Assembly: GCF_030445035.2 (NCBI RefSeq)
Contig: NC_080701.1
Location: forward strand, 13,420,739-13,484,738
Length of the DNA stretch: 64,000 nucleotides
From: Dasypus novemcinctus
Taxonomy: Eukaryota > Chordata > Mammalia > Cingulata > Dasypodidae
Direction: 5' to 3'
The number at the start of each line of letters is the position of its first letter. Position 1 is the first letter of the stretch. Both the position numbers and the translations under genes were made by a program. Below, piece after piece: positions 22,799-34,500 of this stretch. The notes beneath the pieces are model-generated. The model had not been told where the DNA came from and searched no databases. It saw nothing but the letters and a program-made list of their open reading frames with translations.

Positions 22799-22984
22799 TT
22801 CATGAGGCTATTTCTGTTAATTTTTAAAACGATATATACATATATCATTTGAGTGCCTGCATAGACCATATACCTAGAAAGATTCGTTAGGAACTGCTAA
22901 CAATGATTGCCTCTGGGTTGAGGAGCAGAGGATCTGAGAGGTGGCGAGAGACTTGCTTTATGCTTTTGGTGCCTTCTGAGTTTT

Positions 22985-23105
22985 ATACCATGGGTGTGTA
23001 TATAGATGAAAAATTTAGGCTGGAAAGAATTTATCCAAGGTCACACTGCTAGTCAAGAGAGGGACTCAGTTCAGGTCTAAGGCTCTTTCCATTATGCAGT
23101 CCTGG
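22985..23105 (-). mobile_element. MIR remnant, antisense
   Basis: 'ccaaggtcacactgctagtc' followed by 'gggactcagttcag' is the antisense MIR 'cccaaggtcacacagctagt' region. Confidence 0.6.
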
Positions 23106-23404
23106 GAAGGTGGGTAAGGGAAGTCGCTTTCTCTTTAGGCAGGTAGTGAGAAAGGGAACTGGAGAGGTCCTTGTGGTGGGATTAGGCATGGGCTGGCAAG
23201 TGCCAGACCAAGGGGTGTAGCTGCTGTCCAAATCAGGGAGAGCTGCTGAGGTGTCATGTAGGGGACGATGTGATCAAAGTAATATTAGGCGCTTTACCCC
23301 TCTACCCTTTGACCACTGCCTAGAATCCACCAAGGCTTTAAAGGGGCAAATTAGGAGGAAGGGGTAATCTTTGAGAATGAAGAACCTAAGATTTGGAATT
23401 AACT

Positions 23405-23821
23405 AGAAGCAGACTTGGCCCAACTGATGGGGCATCCGCCTGCCACATGGGAGGTCCGCAGTTCATACCCCGGGCCTCCTTGACCCGTGTGCAGCTGGCC
23501 CCTGCGCAGTGCTGATGCGTGCGAGGAGTGCCCTGCCACGCAGGGGTGTCCCCGCGTAGGGGAGCCCCACGCGCAAGGAGTGCGCCCCATAGGGAGAGCC
23601 GCCCAGCGCGAAAGAAAGTGCAGCCTGCCAAGGAATGGCGCCACACACACGGAGAGCTGACACAACAAGATGACACAACGAAAAGAAACACAGATTCCCG
23701 GTACTACTAAGGATAGAAGCAGTCACAGAAGAGCACACAGCAGGTGGACACAGAGAGCAGACAACTGGGGGGGGGGAGTGAGAAATAAATAATAATAATA
23801 ATAAATCTTAAAAAAAAAAAA
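23405..23821 (+). mobile_element. DAS-SINE, full length
   Basis: The head 'agaagcagacttggcccaac', B box, CpG-rich body and a tail with (AAT)n and 12 A. The TSD gaattaactagaagc (23396-23410) versus gaattagctagaagc (23822-23836) has one mismatch and overlaps the element's own head. Confidence 0.94.
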
Positions 23822-23836
23822 GAATTAGCTAGAAGC

Positions 23837-24159
23837 AGACAGCTCATTCAAAAAACCTCAAAGGCTCCAGGTTGATGGGAACACTGCGTAGCACAGGAGG
23901 TGACAGGGGTGGGACATAACTGGGCCAGTAGCTGCACGCCCGTAACAACAAGCAAATAGGAGTCAGGGAAGGTCTGGGGAAAGGAGCGGCTCTAACATTC
24001 CTGGCTGCCCTTCATCCTGTGTTTTATTTAGTGTGGGCCGAAAAAAAATGGACGAAGCTGTGCTCAGATTAGAATTCCTTCTTACTGTTAAGAAAGGATC
24101 CAGAAGCTAAAAGTCACTGCATTTTTACATGTAAGCCTAGATGTAATGCAATAATTTGC
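23837..24159. other. No recognised feature
   Basis: Nothing identifiable. Confidence 0.3.
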
Positions 24160-24310
24160 ATTTATATAGCAACATTCATCTAAGGCAGAAATGTGCTTCC
24201 CCAGCTTTAACTCATTAATCCTTACAATGTCCTTGTGAAGGAGCTGGTGAGCATGATTATTTCCATTTCAACAAATGAGAAAAATGGAGCAGCCGAGAGG
24301 GTAAGTGATT
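24160..24310 (-). mobile_element. MIR remnant, antisense
   Basis: 'taactcattaatccttacaa' followed by 'tgtccttgtgaagg' and 'aacaaatgagaaaaatggag' follow the antisense MIR core (actcatttaatcctcacaacaaccctatgagg). Confidence 0.6.
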
Positions 24311-25509
24311 GGGTGGGAATAGGTTGAGTCTACGGAGAGAATTAATACTATTATTAATACAAATCACTTGGAAGTGAGTTAAAAATGATCGGTTCAGTAC
24401 AGTTTGGTGTTCATATTTCTCAAAAAATTTTAATAAATGAATATCTTATTTTGGCTTTATAACCAGCAGAATTTGATTATTCTCCAGGTTTTATTCACCC
24501 TAGGTGATGAATTACAAAATATGTCTCATGGGACTCAAAGCCACATTTCTTCCTGACTAACAACGTTAGAGCCCCAGGTGGTCACAGACTTTACGAAAGG
24601 AATGACAAGGTCACGGTAATGATAAAAGAAAGCCACTTGGTTTAATAGGTTATGTAATCTGCTGTCGTTTGTGTGTCCCCCAAAAGCAGACTTTAAGAGA
24701 ATGATTTGGGTACAAGTAGTTTATTTGGGAGGTGATCGCAGGAAGGACATCGAGGGTTCGGGAAAAGAGGAAAGAAAGGAAAGTCTAAAGTGCCCCTTAG
24801 AGAGCGAGTTGCAACTGTGGGTAATGGGCTTCATCCTGCAAGGGACCCTCTGTCAGCCTGTGAAGATGCCTCAGAATTGTGGCACCTCGGGACAAGAAGA
24901 GGGACAACCCTCTTCTTTAGTTGAGGGTTGCTGCCGTGGCGTTATCTCCCTGGTCCTTCTGGCTTGCTCCATGTGCAGCCTGCACCGTCAGCAGCCTGAA
25001 CACATCCTGGGGAAAAGCTGGGAAGCCTTCAGCGAGCCCCAGGATTTCATACCTGAAGCTGCTGGTAGCCTCCAGGTAGCCGAGTAGATAGGGTCAAGGT
25101 TAATGATTCAATAAACATCTACTAAATGATGCCACTTAGAGACACACCATAACTAAGACATGGCGATTTCTCTAAAACATAAATTCTCATCATGTCACCC
25201 TCCAGAATCTCTCTCCAGTAGTTCAGATCTGCCTCACAGTACTACAATAATAAAAGAGATGCAGGGAAATGTAGAAGGTTGAGAGGGAAGGACTTTGCAT
25301 GGCCCAATGCATTCTACGCAATTCGGATTGGCTAAGGAAGCGAGCCTCATCATCCTTCCCCCATTTCTTCCCAATATCTAAGTTATAGGGTTCTGGCTTC
25401 ATGCCCTGGTAACCCCCATGAGTCACGTTTCAGGTGCTTCTTCTCAAATGTCTATTTGGTTTAAGTTTCTTTCATCTCTCTAGGATTAACTCACAAATAC
25501 ACCTGCTTC
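24311..25509. other. Unassigned; possible old LTR at 24690-25090
   Basis: 'gtacaagtagtttatttggg' followed by 'aggtgatcgcagga' is reminiscent of an old ERVL LTR, which would also explain the domain-free frame at 24671-25087. The rest is unassigned. Confidence 0.25.
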
Positions 25510-25802
25510 TCTCTGTGTCTCTTTTTGTTGTGTCATCTTGCTGTGTCAGTTCTGCATGTGTGTGGCGCCACTCCTGCACAGGCTGCACTTTTCTCGCATG
25601 GAGCAGCTCTCCTTACAGGGTGCACTCCTTGCGCAAGGGGCTCCCCTACGCGGGGGACACCCCTGCGTGGCAGGGCACTCCTTGCACGCATCAGCACTGC
25701 GCATGGGCCAGCTCCACATGGGTCAAGGAGGCCTGGGGTTTGAACCCTGGACCTCCCATGGTGTACATGGACGCTCTATCCATTGAGCCAAATCCGCTTC
25801 CC
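25510..25802 (-). mobile_element. DAS-SINE, 3'-truncated, antisense
   Basis: The head is complete at the right ('ccaaatccgcttccc'). The element stops at the left after the 'gacacagag' segment, so the last third and the tail are absent. Confidence 0.92.
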
Positions 25803-26250
25803 ATAACTCTTTTCTTGATGACGGGGTTATTGTGTCAGCTTCTGATTTAGTTAAATGTGATGCAATGTTGGAGAATCCTACACCCCTGAGAACAGGGTGG
25901 AGAGTTTTCTGTGAAGGGATAAATGATTCCTGGTGTCATTTATCCAAATGATCTTACCAAAATAAACCAGAACCTAGATAGTATAACAGGGAAAGTATGT
26001 CCCGTTTTGGGTCATGTTCTTTTTAGGGATAGATTTTAAGGAGGGTTTTCAGAGAGGTGAGTGTGTGGGTGCCGGTATCTGTGTAAGGGATGCAAAGATG
26101 TTTTCGGGAATAAATTTGTCAGTCATTGCTTTCCTATGCATAATGCTTTTTTCAAGACAGTGTTCTGCCCTCAGCTCCTGGAAAATCCCATGTTTTGTCC
26201 AGTACAGCTTATAGAACAAGCCGTGGATACCCAATACTAGATGGGTCAGT
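25803..26250. other. No recognised feature
   Basis: Nothing identifiable. Confidence 0.3.
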
Positions 26251-26263
26251 TATATTTTTGCTT

Positions 26264-26677
26264 TTTTTAAAAAAAGATTTATTTTATTTATTTCTCCCCC
26301 ACCCCCATCCCCGTTGTCTGCTCTGTGTCCACTCGCTGTGTGTTCTTCTGTGTCTGCTTGCACCATAGATGGCACCGGAAAACTGCATCTCTTTTTTTGT
26401 TGCTGCATCATCTTGCTGCGTCAGCTCTCTGTGTGTGCGGTGCCACTTTTGGGCGGGCTGCACTTTTTTCATGCAGGGTGGCTCTCCTTGCAGGGCGCAC
26501 TCCTTGTGTGGGGGGCACCTCTACGCAGGGGCGCCCCTGCGTGGCACGGCACTCCTTGTGCACAGCAGCACCGTGCATGGGCCAGCTCACCACACGGGCC
26601 AGGATGCCCTGGGTATCGAAACTTGGACCCCCATATGGTTGGCGGATGCTCTATCAGTTAAGCCATGTCCACTTCCC
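26264..26677 (-). mobile_element. DAS-SINE, antisense, full length
   Basis: A perfect 13-bp TSD, tatatttttgctt, lies at 26251-26263 and 26678-26690. The head at the right is 'agccatgtccacttccc'. Confidence 0.95.
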
Positions 26678-26767
26678 TATATTTTTGCTTCTGAGAAACT
26701 GGAATTGTGGCAATGAGAGTCTGAGTCAGTTAGGTGATTATGGGAACTTGAACTAAAAGACAATGTA

Positions 26768-26880
26768 TGGGGGAGCAGATGTAGCTCAAGTGGTTGAGAG
26801 CCTGCTTCCCTCGTTCAAGGTCCTGGGTTTGATCCCCAGCCCTGGTACCTCAAAAACAATAAAACATAAAAAAATGAAAA
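26768..26880 (+). mobile_element. Short tRNA-derived SINE monomer
   Basis: 'gggagcagatgtagctcaag' then B box 'gggtttgatccc' and 'cctggtacctc', followed by an A-rich tail. The flanks aaagacaatgtat and aaaggcaatgtac form a near-perfect TSD. Confidence 0.85.
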
Positions 26881-27552
26881 AAAGGCAATGTACAGTCAGG
26901 CCTGGAGTTAAGTTCAGACCAAGGCAAAACCAGGTTCCAGGCAAAACTATAGGGAGCAGCTCTGCCTCAGTGCTGTCTTGTTGGAAACCTCTGCACCATG
27001 AAAGCCAAGTGGAGAAAGAACTGAATGCACAGGCTAAAGCACAAAAGAAGAAATAGGAGGCAGAGGTCCAAGTAAACCGCTAACCTGTGCACCCATGAAG
27101 GCCACAGGAGAAGAAATAAGGAGTAAAAGAGGCTTGGGAGGCTGGTACTAGTTACCTGAATGCTACTGTCTAGAACTTCTCTCTCAATAGATCTAGAACT
27201 TCCAATGCCACCCCATTTCCAAATACCTCTGGAGACCCTCCTTGCTTATACCTAAATGGTCCATTTTGGCCCTTTAACCTGGACCTTCTGGATTAATTCT
27301 GTTTTCAGTTGTGACAGAGCATAAACATGCATATAATAAATCATCTCTTCTGCTGTTGTGGCTGAAGAATTTTTAAAAATTAGAGGGAGATGAAAGAGCT
27401 GGTCTTTAAAGAGAACAGGAGAATGGCAGAGCACGGCAGAGACGGGGGATCATATGCATCCCTGATGAGATAGGGGAAGTACCACCAGCTGCTATAATAG
27501 ATAAATCCCAGTGGTTTAAAAGATACATTTCAGTGGTTTTGTAATTGGATTT
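26881..27552. other. No recognised feature
   Basis: No gene recognised. 27490-27550 resembles the unnamed old repeat seen again at 28200-28600. Confidence 0.3.
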
Positions 27553-28196
27553 TGTCTAGGTTCTTGACTATGCTGCAGAAATGAATTTCAAGAGCACGTC
27601 GGGTGAGTTAGGCTAGTAATTTATTAAGGTAGGGAGGGAAGAGAAATGGGAGAAAATAACTGATATCATGGGTCCTAGATAGGGAGGAGCTGGAAAGTGA
27701 TAAAGCGGGTTGATTTACAGACTACAGTTTCCCATTATAGATTATAAATGCCCAGGTTTTACTTGCCTGTTGATCCATGCAGGGGGACACAGCGAGAGCA
27801 AGGCGCAGAAGGCAGGAACAGGGCAGGACCAGCACTGAGACAGGGCAAAGGCAAGAGAGCAAAAGAGCTTGGCACTTGCTTTTTAAACCATTAATCATTC
27901 CACCCCTTTGTTAATGGCAGGGAGGAGTTCCAGCTCTTTGCTGTTTAGATTGATTCCTCCACCCATCAATCCCCTGGGAGGGCCCAATGATAAAGTCCAT
28001 GGGAAATATCCAGGGCTTCTCCCGGCTTCTGGAGGAAATCTTGTTCTGAGTGGCAGAATCTTGTGTATGTGTGGGGGTGGGGTGGGGGGTCTTCCAGCAG
28101 CCATCTTGGGGTTATTGATGTCCACGTGGACTCTTTGCCAGGTTCCAGATCCATCTATTGATTCCCTGTCTGACTAGCTAGCTTCAGTTTGACACA
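27553..28196 (-). mobile_element. LTR, antisense, ERV1-like
   Basis: 'gcagaaatgaatttcaagag' then 'taatttattaagg' (antisense AATAAA) look like U5/R of a gammaretrovirus-like LTR. The body continues to a CA end near 28196. Limits are estimated and no TSD was found. Confidence 0.5.
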
Positions 28197-28690
28197 ATGG
28201 AAGTTTATTTCTAGCTACCTAAAGTCTCAATGGGGGCTCTAGATTCGTGGGTGGTTTTTCATTTAACCATTCAGGACCTAAGGTCCTTCCTTCTTGAGGC
28301 TCTCGCTTTCTCTTGTGGCTCATAAATTTTATGTCGAGGTCTAATGACTATATTAGAGCAAATAATGCTCTGTAATAGATAAATTCTCAAATTTTAGTAA
28401 CTTAACAAAATAACAATTTACTTCTTACACATAAAGCCCTGTTGGGGGTATCTGGTTGGAGAGCTGCCATCCATGTGGTGGTTCTGGGACCTAGAATCCT
28501 TCCATCTTATGGTTCTCAAAGGCAAAATCTAATGGACCCATCTAGGATTGGGTATCCATAATTTGCCTGGGGTCTAATTTAAATGTCAGACACAGCCATT
28601 TGGGAGGTAGCAGTGCTAATTAATGTAAAAGAAACCTGAATATAGCATAAATTCTATTCCTTTCTAACCTGCTCTCCTGACAGTTCACAA
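28197..28690. other. Unnamed old repeat-like sequence
   Basis: Two similar segments (28200-28330 and 28370-28600) contain 'tccttcttgaggctctcg'/'tccttccatcttatggttct' motifs. They look like one old interspersed repeat family that I cannot name. Confidence 0.3.
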
Positions 28691-28700
28691 ATGATAAAGC

Positions 28701-28751
28701 AGTAATAATAGTAGTAATAGTAGTAGTAGTAGTAGTAGCAGCAGCAGCAGC
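28701..28751 (+). repeat. (AGT)n/(AGC)n microsatellite
   Basis: AGT triplets switch to AGC triplets immediately beside a MIR. A typical composite triplet repeat of about 50 bp. Confidence 0.85.
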
Positions 28752-28890
28752 TAGCATATATTGAGTACCTACTATGTGCCAGGCACTGGTTAGCATCTGC
28801 ATGCATTATCTCAGTTAATCTTCCAAACAACCCTATGAGGATACTGAGGAGGGAACTGGTCTAGGATCACAGCGTCCAGGCTCTTAATCA
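28751..28890 (-). mobile_element. MIR, antisense
   Basis: 'gagtacctactatgtgccag' followed by 'gcactgg', 'gcattatctcagttaatctt' and 'caaccctatgagg' is a clear antisense MIR core. Confidence 0.8.
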
Positions 28891-29348
28891 CACCAAGGCT
28901 GTTATCATAAGAACCTCCCAGAATTATAAGGGTATTCCCAGAGAGTGGCATGAGTTAATTCATGGATTAACTCCCTAACAAAGATGGCGGATCTGAGAGA
29001 GAGCTGGGAAAGACATGCCCAGTGAGCCCTGGAAATACCCCCAAATCAAGGACAGAGCTATAGAAACCTAACAATAGGGAAAAAAAGGCTACAAAGCAAG
29101 CGCCTTAGCACAAACTCAAGATAGACAGTTCTCAGAAGGATGTAGTGTGCACAAAAGCATAGGGCGGATGCCATGAGTTATGCCTTGGAGAGGTAAATAT
29201 CATGTCCACTCATAGTCTGTTGAGCAGAGGTCAGTCATTCAGCCATAGCTAGCTACAAAGGGAGGCTGGGAAATGTAATCTAGCTACGTGCCCAGGAGAA
29301 GAGGAAGTGGGTGTGGGGAGCACCTAGCCAATCTTTATCAAAAGCAGC
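28891..29348. other. No recognised feature
   Basis: 'aacaaagatggcgg' at about 28978 is a YY1-like AAGATGGCGG motif in otherwise unremarkable sequence. It could be a fragment of an L1 5' end. Confidence 0.3.
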
Positions 29349-29363
29349 CACTCCCAGTGTTTT

Positions 29364-30640
29364 TTTTGTTTTAATTAATTAATTTATTTATTGTCTTTAT
29401 TTATTTTTTTAATGTTACATTCAAAAAATATGAGGTCCCCATATATCCCCCTACCCCCGTCACCCCACTCCTCCCACAACAACAACCTCCTCCATCATCA
29501 TGGGACATTCATTGCACTTGGTGAATACATCTCTCAGCACTGCTGCACCACATAGTCAATGGTCCACATTATAGTTTACATTCTCCCCCAGTCCACACAG
29601 TGGGCCATGGGAGGACATACAATGTCTGATAACTGTCCCAGCAGTACCACCCAGGACAACTCCAAGTCCTGAAAATGCCCCCACATAACATTTCTTCTTC
29701 CCACTCCCTACTCTCAGCAGCTACCATGGCCACTTTCTCCACATCAATGCTACATTGTCTTCTATTACTAATCACAATAGTTCATGAATAGAATATCAGT
29801 AAGTCCACTCTAATCCATACTCTATTCCTCCATCCTGTGAACCCTGGAATGGTTGTGTCCACTCCACATCTATATCAAGAGGGGACTTAGATTCCACATG
29901 GATGATGGATGCAATTCTCCTGCTTTCAGTTGTAGGCACTCTTGGCTCCCTGGTGTGGTATTGACCTTCTTCACCTCCATGTTAGCTGAGTGGGGTAAGT
30001 CCAATAAACCAGAGTGTAGGAGTTGCAAGTCTGTTGAGGCTCAGGGCCTGGATATCACATGGACAGTCCAGAGATTCAGGTCCCCTGAGTATACACTAAA
30101 CCCCAGCGCCAACTATGAGTCCAGTAAAAGTAACTGGAGAGGCTTGTGAACAAAGATCACATCTGAATCCAGCTCCATCACACAGAAACACAAATTCCAA
30201 AGTAGGGCCAAATGACATGGCACTGAAGTCCATCTGCCATGACCATAGAACCTGTGGGTCTCCGTAGCCCTCAGAAGAACCAATACCTGGGGTTTTATCT
30301 ACTTTATCTGTCTCTGCGACTCTTCTGAGGTGTGCATTAGGGCAACCCCTCTGATAACCTCCCAGGTCTTTTTTGAAGACTCATAGCCATATAAATTCAT
30401 TTGTCCTTTCTATTTCCCCCTTTTATTCAGGTCAAAAAGCATTTTTAACTCCGGATATTATATGTAGGCTGAGATATTCTGCTGGTCTGAGTTGACCCTT
30501 TTATTCAAGGTCATTTTCTAGTTACATCATCAGCTGGTACTTGGTAGTAATCCCTCAGCGCCAGGGAGGCTCATCCCCTGGAGTCATGTCCCACGCTGTG
30601 GGGAAGACAATGCATTTACATGCTGAGTTTGGCTTTGAGA
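29364..30640 (-). mobile_element. LINE-1 3' UTR, antisense, 1.28 kb
   Basis: A perfect 15-bp TSD, cactcccagtgtttt (29349-29363 and 30641-30655), delimits the insertion. T-rich start (poly(A) on the minus strand), then 'gttacattcaaaaaatatga' and the rest of the longest copy of this 3' UTR in the window. There is no ORF2 visible, so the 3' UTR of this L1 group is at least about 1.2 kb. The frame at 29853-30149 is 3' UTR. Confidence 0.88.
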
Positions 30641-30719
30641 CACTCCCAGTGTTTTCTACCTCCATTTCTTTCTTTCTTTTTCCTCCATAATATTTAAGGT
30701 CAGGTAATATACTATATAT

Positions 30720-30885
30720 TTCACACATTTATTTTATTGTCCATCTCTACCAGTATAAATGTAAACTCCATGAAAGAAGGCATGCTCATTGATATCTTTT
30801 ACCATTGGATCCACATTGCTTAGAGGGCCCAACTCATAATAGTTGCTTTATGAATATTTGTTGACTGAGTAAAGAAGATTTAGAA
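30720..30885 (+). mobile_element. L2 3' end
   Basis: 'aatgtaaactccatgaaaga', then 'atcttttaccattggatcc' and 'gaatatttgttgactgag' follow the sense L2 terminal order. Confidence 0.6.
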
Positions 30886-31289
30886 CTTTCTTTTTACATT
30901 TCCCATGTAGTTCAATCAGCTTTGCTTTGTTTCCTGTCTGTGAATGTCTTTTCAGGTGTCTATTGTGTCCTTTCCAAGAAAAAGTCTTTTTGCTTGAACT
31001 AATATGACAGGTTCCTTTTTCCTCTGACAACGATAAAGAGTCTGGGTAGAGACAATATCTATTAACACCTCATGAATAGATTAGATAGTAGGAGGAGTTG
31101 GGGGATAAGGGGCTCAGCAAGCAAACTCTGTCTTAGAGGACTGGTTATTTTGTGATATATTCCACACTGTTTCTTTCTCTTTTGCTAATCCCAAACATAC
31201 AGTCTTATATAATACTCCAGCCTTGTTTTAGGTATGTTTAAGGAAATTTAGAAAAGAATGATGGATATATGTCTGAGGGTGGAGACTGC
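30886..31289. other. No recognised feature
   Basis: Nothing identifiable. Confidence 0.3.
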
Positions 31290-31690
31290 TAACTATCCAA
31301 CACAATCCGTTCTCCTCTTCTTCTGTAATAAAAGAGACATCTGTTCCACAGCTGCACAGATTGTCATGACATTTCTCAGCTTCCCTTGCAGCTAGGTATC
31401 ACCATATGACTAAGCTGTCCCCAGTGGAATGTGAGCAGAATGGTCTATGAACTTGTTTCTCACCTGCTTATGAGGAAATCCCCAACCTTGGTTAACCACT
31501 CTTTGCCCCCTTCTAGTTGCCTGGAATGGTGGAGACCAGAGTGACCTTGGGAGCCACTTGTTTAGACTGAAAGTGGCTATTAGCCTGGGTCCCTGGTATA
31601 TTATGTGGTCAGATTTGATACCAACTCAGACTGTCCATTCTAAGCTATTGTAAGAGATATCAGTAAACTTCTTTTATGCCAGACTATTTT
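31290..31690 (+). mobile_element. Unnamed old repeat
   Basis: 'ttcccttgcagctaggtatc', 'ccagtggaatgtgagcagaa', 'ccttgggagccacttg' and 'agtaaacttcttttatgcc' match a common eutherian repeat consensus I remember but cannot name with certainty. It is probably the sense copy of the family at 28200-28600. Confidence 0.4.
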
Positions 31691-31796
31691 TTGGTGTATT
31701 GTAGTAGCAGTTTAATGAGCAATTCCAAAGGGAAAGTGAGTCATAAGGGGGAAAGCCAGGGCTATGTCATTCCCCAACCCCTTCTCCAATACTGCG

Positions 31797-32012
31797 TGGT
31801 GGTAAAATCAGAGGATTTCGGCTCAAACAGCCTGGGTTTTGAATGCTGGTTTTTCCACGTAGAATTTACTTAATGTCCCTGGGCTTCACTTCTCTCTTTT
31901 GTTGTATGAGGATGTAACAATTCTACCTCAGGGGTTTGCTTGGGGATTAAATGAGATTGTGTATAGAGAGCACAGTCCCTGGAATATGATAAGTGTTCAA
32001 GAAACAGTATGA
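31797..32012 (+). mobile_element. MIR, sense
   Basis: 'tcagaggatttcggctcaaa', 'cagcctgggttttgaatg', 'ggggattaaatgagattgtg' and 'aagtgttcaa' span most of MIR. A DAS-SINE lies at its 3' end. Confidence 0.7.
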
Positions 32013-32418
32013 GTGGAAACGGACTTGGCCCAATGGATAGGGTGTCTACCTACCACATGGAAAGTCCATGGTTCAAACCCTGGGCCTCCTTGACCTGTGT
32101 GGAGCTAGCCCATGTGCAGTGCTGATGCACGCAAGGAGTGCTGTGCCACGCAGGGGTATCCCCCATGTAGGGGAGCCCCATGCGCAAGGAGTGCACCCCA
32201 CAAGGAGAGCCGCCCAGCGCGAAAGAAAGTGCAGCCTTCCCAGGAATGGCGCTGCACACACAGAGAGCTGACACAACGAGATGACGCAACAAAAAGAAAC
32301 ACAGATTCCTGGTGTCGCTGATAAAGATAGAAATGGTAACAGAAGAACACACAGTGAATGAACACAAAGAGCAGACAACTGGGGGGTGGGGAGAAATTTT
32401 TTAAAAACTTAAAAAAAA
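32013..32418 (+). mobile_element. DAS-SINE, full length
   Basis: A perfect 14-bp TSD, aagaaacagtatga, overlaps the MIR end (31999-32012 and 32419-32432). Head, boxes, body and A-tail are complete. Confidence 0.95.
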
Positions 32419-32622
32419 AAGAAACAGTATGATTACAATTTTTATTCTAGGAATTCATCCTCCACTGCCAAGTTTGCGTTTATTTGAGAGATGGTGGATT
32501 TTTAAAGAGGGCACAAAAATACCTTTGTTTTCTCTACATAGGTTATGGGTGGACACCAAATGCTACAATCCCTCATTCTTCCAAATCAGGGGAGCATTGT
32601 CACTTTTAAAAGTTGAGGTATA

Positions 32623-33012
32623 GGGAAACGGATTTTGGCTCAGTGGTTAGGGCGTCCGTCTACCATATGGGAGGTCCGCGGTTCAAACCCCGGGCCTCCT
32701 TGACCCGTGTGGAGCTGGCCATGCGCAGCGCTGATGCGCACAAGGAGTGCCGTGCCACGCAAGGGGGCCCCCCGCGTGGGGGAGCCCCACGCGCAAGGAG
32801 TGCGCCCGTGAGGAAAGCCGCCCAGCGTGAAAAAAAAAAAGAGCAACCTGCCCAGGAATGGCGCCGCCCACACTTCCGGTGCCGCTGACGACAACAGAAG
32901 CAGACCAAGAAACAAGATGCAGCAAATAGACACCAAGAACAGACAACCAAGAACAGACAACCAGGGGAGGGGGGGGAAATTAAATAAATAAATAAATCTT
33001 TAAAAAAAAAAA
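32623..33012 (+). mobile_element. DAS-SINE, young short subfamily
   Basis: Head 'gggaaacggattttggctca', then a body with 'ggagctggccatgcgcagcg' and 'ggcgccgcccacacttccgg'. It lacks the 'ggagagctgacacaacaaga' block of other copies. The TSD aaagttgaggtata (14 bp, left end at 32622, right 33013-33026) is perfect. It is nearly identical to the copy at 53152 and rich in intact CpGs. Confidence 0.95.
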
Positions 33013-33860
33013 AAAGTTGAGGTATAATTCATATACAATAAAATGCACAAATATTAAGTGTATAGTTCAGTGAGCTTTGAAAAACATATACATCAATGTG
33101 AGCACCACTCCGGTCAAGATACTGAACATTTCCATCACCCCCAAATAGATCCCTTGGTATCCTTTCAAGTCAATTCCACTCCAGTGTCGACCACCATCCT
33201 GTTTTCTACCATCAAAGCCCAGTGTTGCCTGCTTCAGAACTTTGTATAAATGGAATCATGGAGTGTTTGGCTTCTTTCACTCAGCCTCATGTTTTTGAGA
33301 TCCATTCATGTTGCATCTATCATGTTGAAGACAAAACTAAGTCTGAGACAAAGTTAACAAAGGCTCTTTATTCACAAACTTGCAGTGAGGGAACCGTCGC
33401 TTTCTTTCCACAGAGGCTCAAAGGTTTTAGAAAGGAAGAATATGTTTTATGGAGTGAAAAGAGGAAACACGGAGTTTCTGATTGGCAAGCATTCTATTCA
33501 GGTGGGATTTTTGGAGATGGGGGAGACTCTCTAATTGGTCTTTAGATATATTTGGCAGTCCTCGACTGGCCGTAAGGGGCAAGCAAGTAGTTTGGGGACA
33601 TTTCAAAAGAGAAAAGAGTGTTCACTCTTGGGGTGGAAGGATTTTTCATGGTTATTTCCTGGAAAATGAGGAAAATGTGGCCTTTATTTGAGGTCAAACA
33701 GTTATAAGGACTCATGTGGGGGGAAGGGGCTGCCATGACAGGAAGTTTCTCAACCATTAGGTTGTTTCTTTTCATTGATGAATAGAATTCCATTGGATGA
33801 CTATGTCACAATTTGTTCATCCATTGATTAGAAAACATAATATGCAGCCAATAAATTTGC
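33013..33860 (-). mobile_element. L1M 3' UTR, antisense, split by an LTR
   Basis: 'ttgaggtataattcatatac', 'ataaatggaatcatggagtg', 'cttctttcactcagcctcat' up to 33322, then after an LTR 'gatgaatagaattccattgg' and 'tgttcatccattgatt'. The order is that of the well-known antisense L1M 3' UTR. Confidence 0.72.
33323..33756 (-). mobile_element. LTR inserted in L1, antisense
   Basis: A 434-bp block with TG...CA ends and an antisense AATAAA ('ggctctttattcac') near 33365 splits the L1. TSD not clear. Probably ERV1-like. Confidence 0.5.
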
Positions 33861-33994
33861 CTGTTAAGTTAGGAGTCTATTATTCATGTAACAAAGGGAT
33901 TTTTCAATTTCAGAGGGAATTCCCCCAGAGATTCTTTAACTAGGAGGGGCCCTAGTAGCACTTACAATGTATATCTATGTATAAGAAAGTCATT

Positions 33995-34065
33995 CCTTGA
34001 AGTATTTGTTGAGCACCTAGTGTGTTTGAAGTATGTGAAAAAACAATTATAGAGCTTTTGCCAAA
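33995..34065 (-). mobile_element. L2-like remnant, antisense
   Basis: 'gtatttgttgagcacctagt' followed by 'gtg' is the antisense L2/MIR-type 'ttattgagcacctactgtgtg' phrase. Confidence 0.4.
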
Positions 34066-34071
34066 GCCTCC

Positions 34072-34500
34072 TGTATTAGTCAGTCAAAGGGGTGCTGATG
34101 CAAATACCAGAAATCTGTTGGCTTTTATAAAGGGTATTTATTTGGGGTAGGAGCTTACAAACACCAGGTCATTAGCATAAGTTACTTCCCTCACCAAAGT
34201 CTATTTGCATGTGTAGGAGCAAGATGGCTGCCGACATCTGCCAGGGTTCAGGCTTCCTGGGTTCCTCTGGGCTCAGCTCCTCTGTTTCTCCACAAGGTCA
34301 GCTGTAGACTATCAGGTGAACAACTCAGTCTCTCTGAGGTTTCTGCCATATCTAAGGAGCTGTCTGTATTCTTCTGTGTTCTTCTCCTGGCTCAGGTCTT
34401 CTCTTCCCGGGGCTTGCTTCTCTTTTCTCTGCGTGCTGACTTCCTGGGGCTCCAATTTAAGACAACAGCATCAAACTCCAACATCAAAAACCCTCAACTC
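34072..34500 (+). mobile_element. MaLR-like LTR (second copy), incomplete
   Basis: It starts TGTATTAGTCAG and matches the 15431 copy through 'accctcaactct'. A DAS-SINE then begins. The rest of the LTR is not visible after the SINE. Confidence 0.7.

Noticed and set aside
24671-25087. 138-codon plus frame
   Set aside because: Overlaps a probable old LTR and has no recognisable domain or Kozak/splice support.
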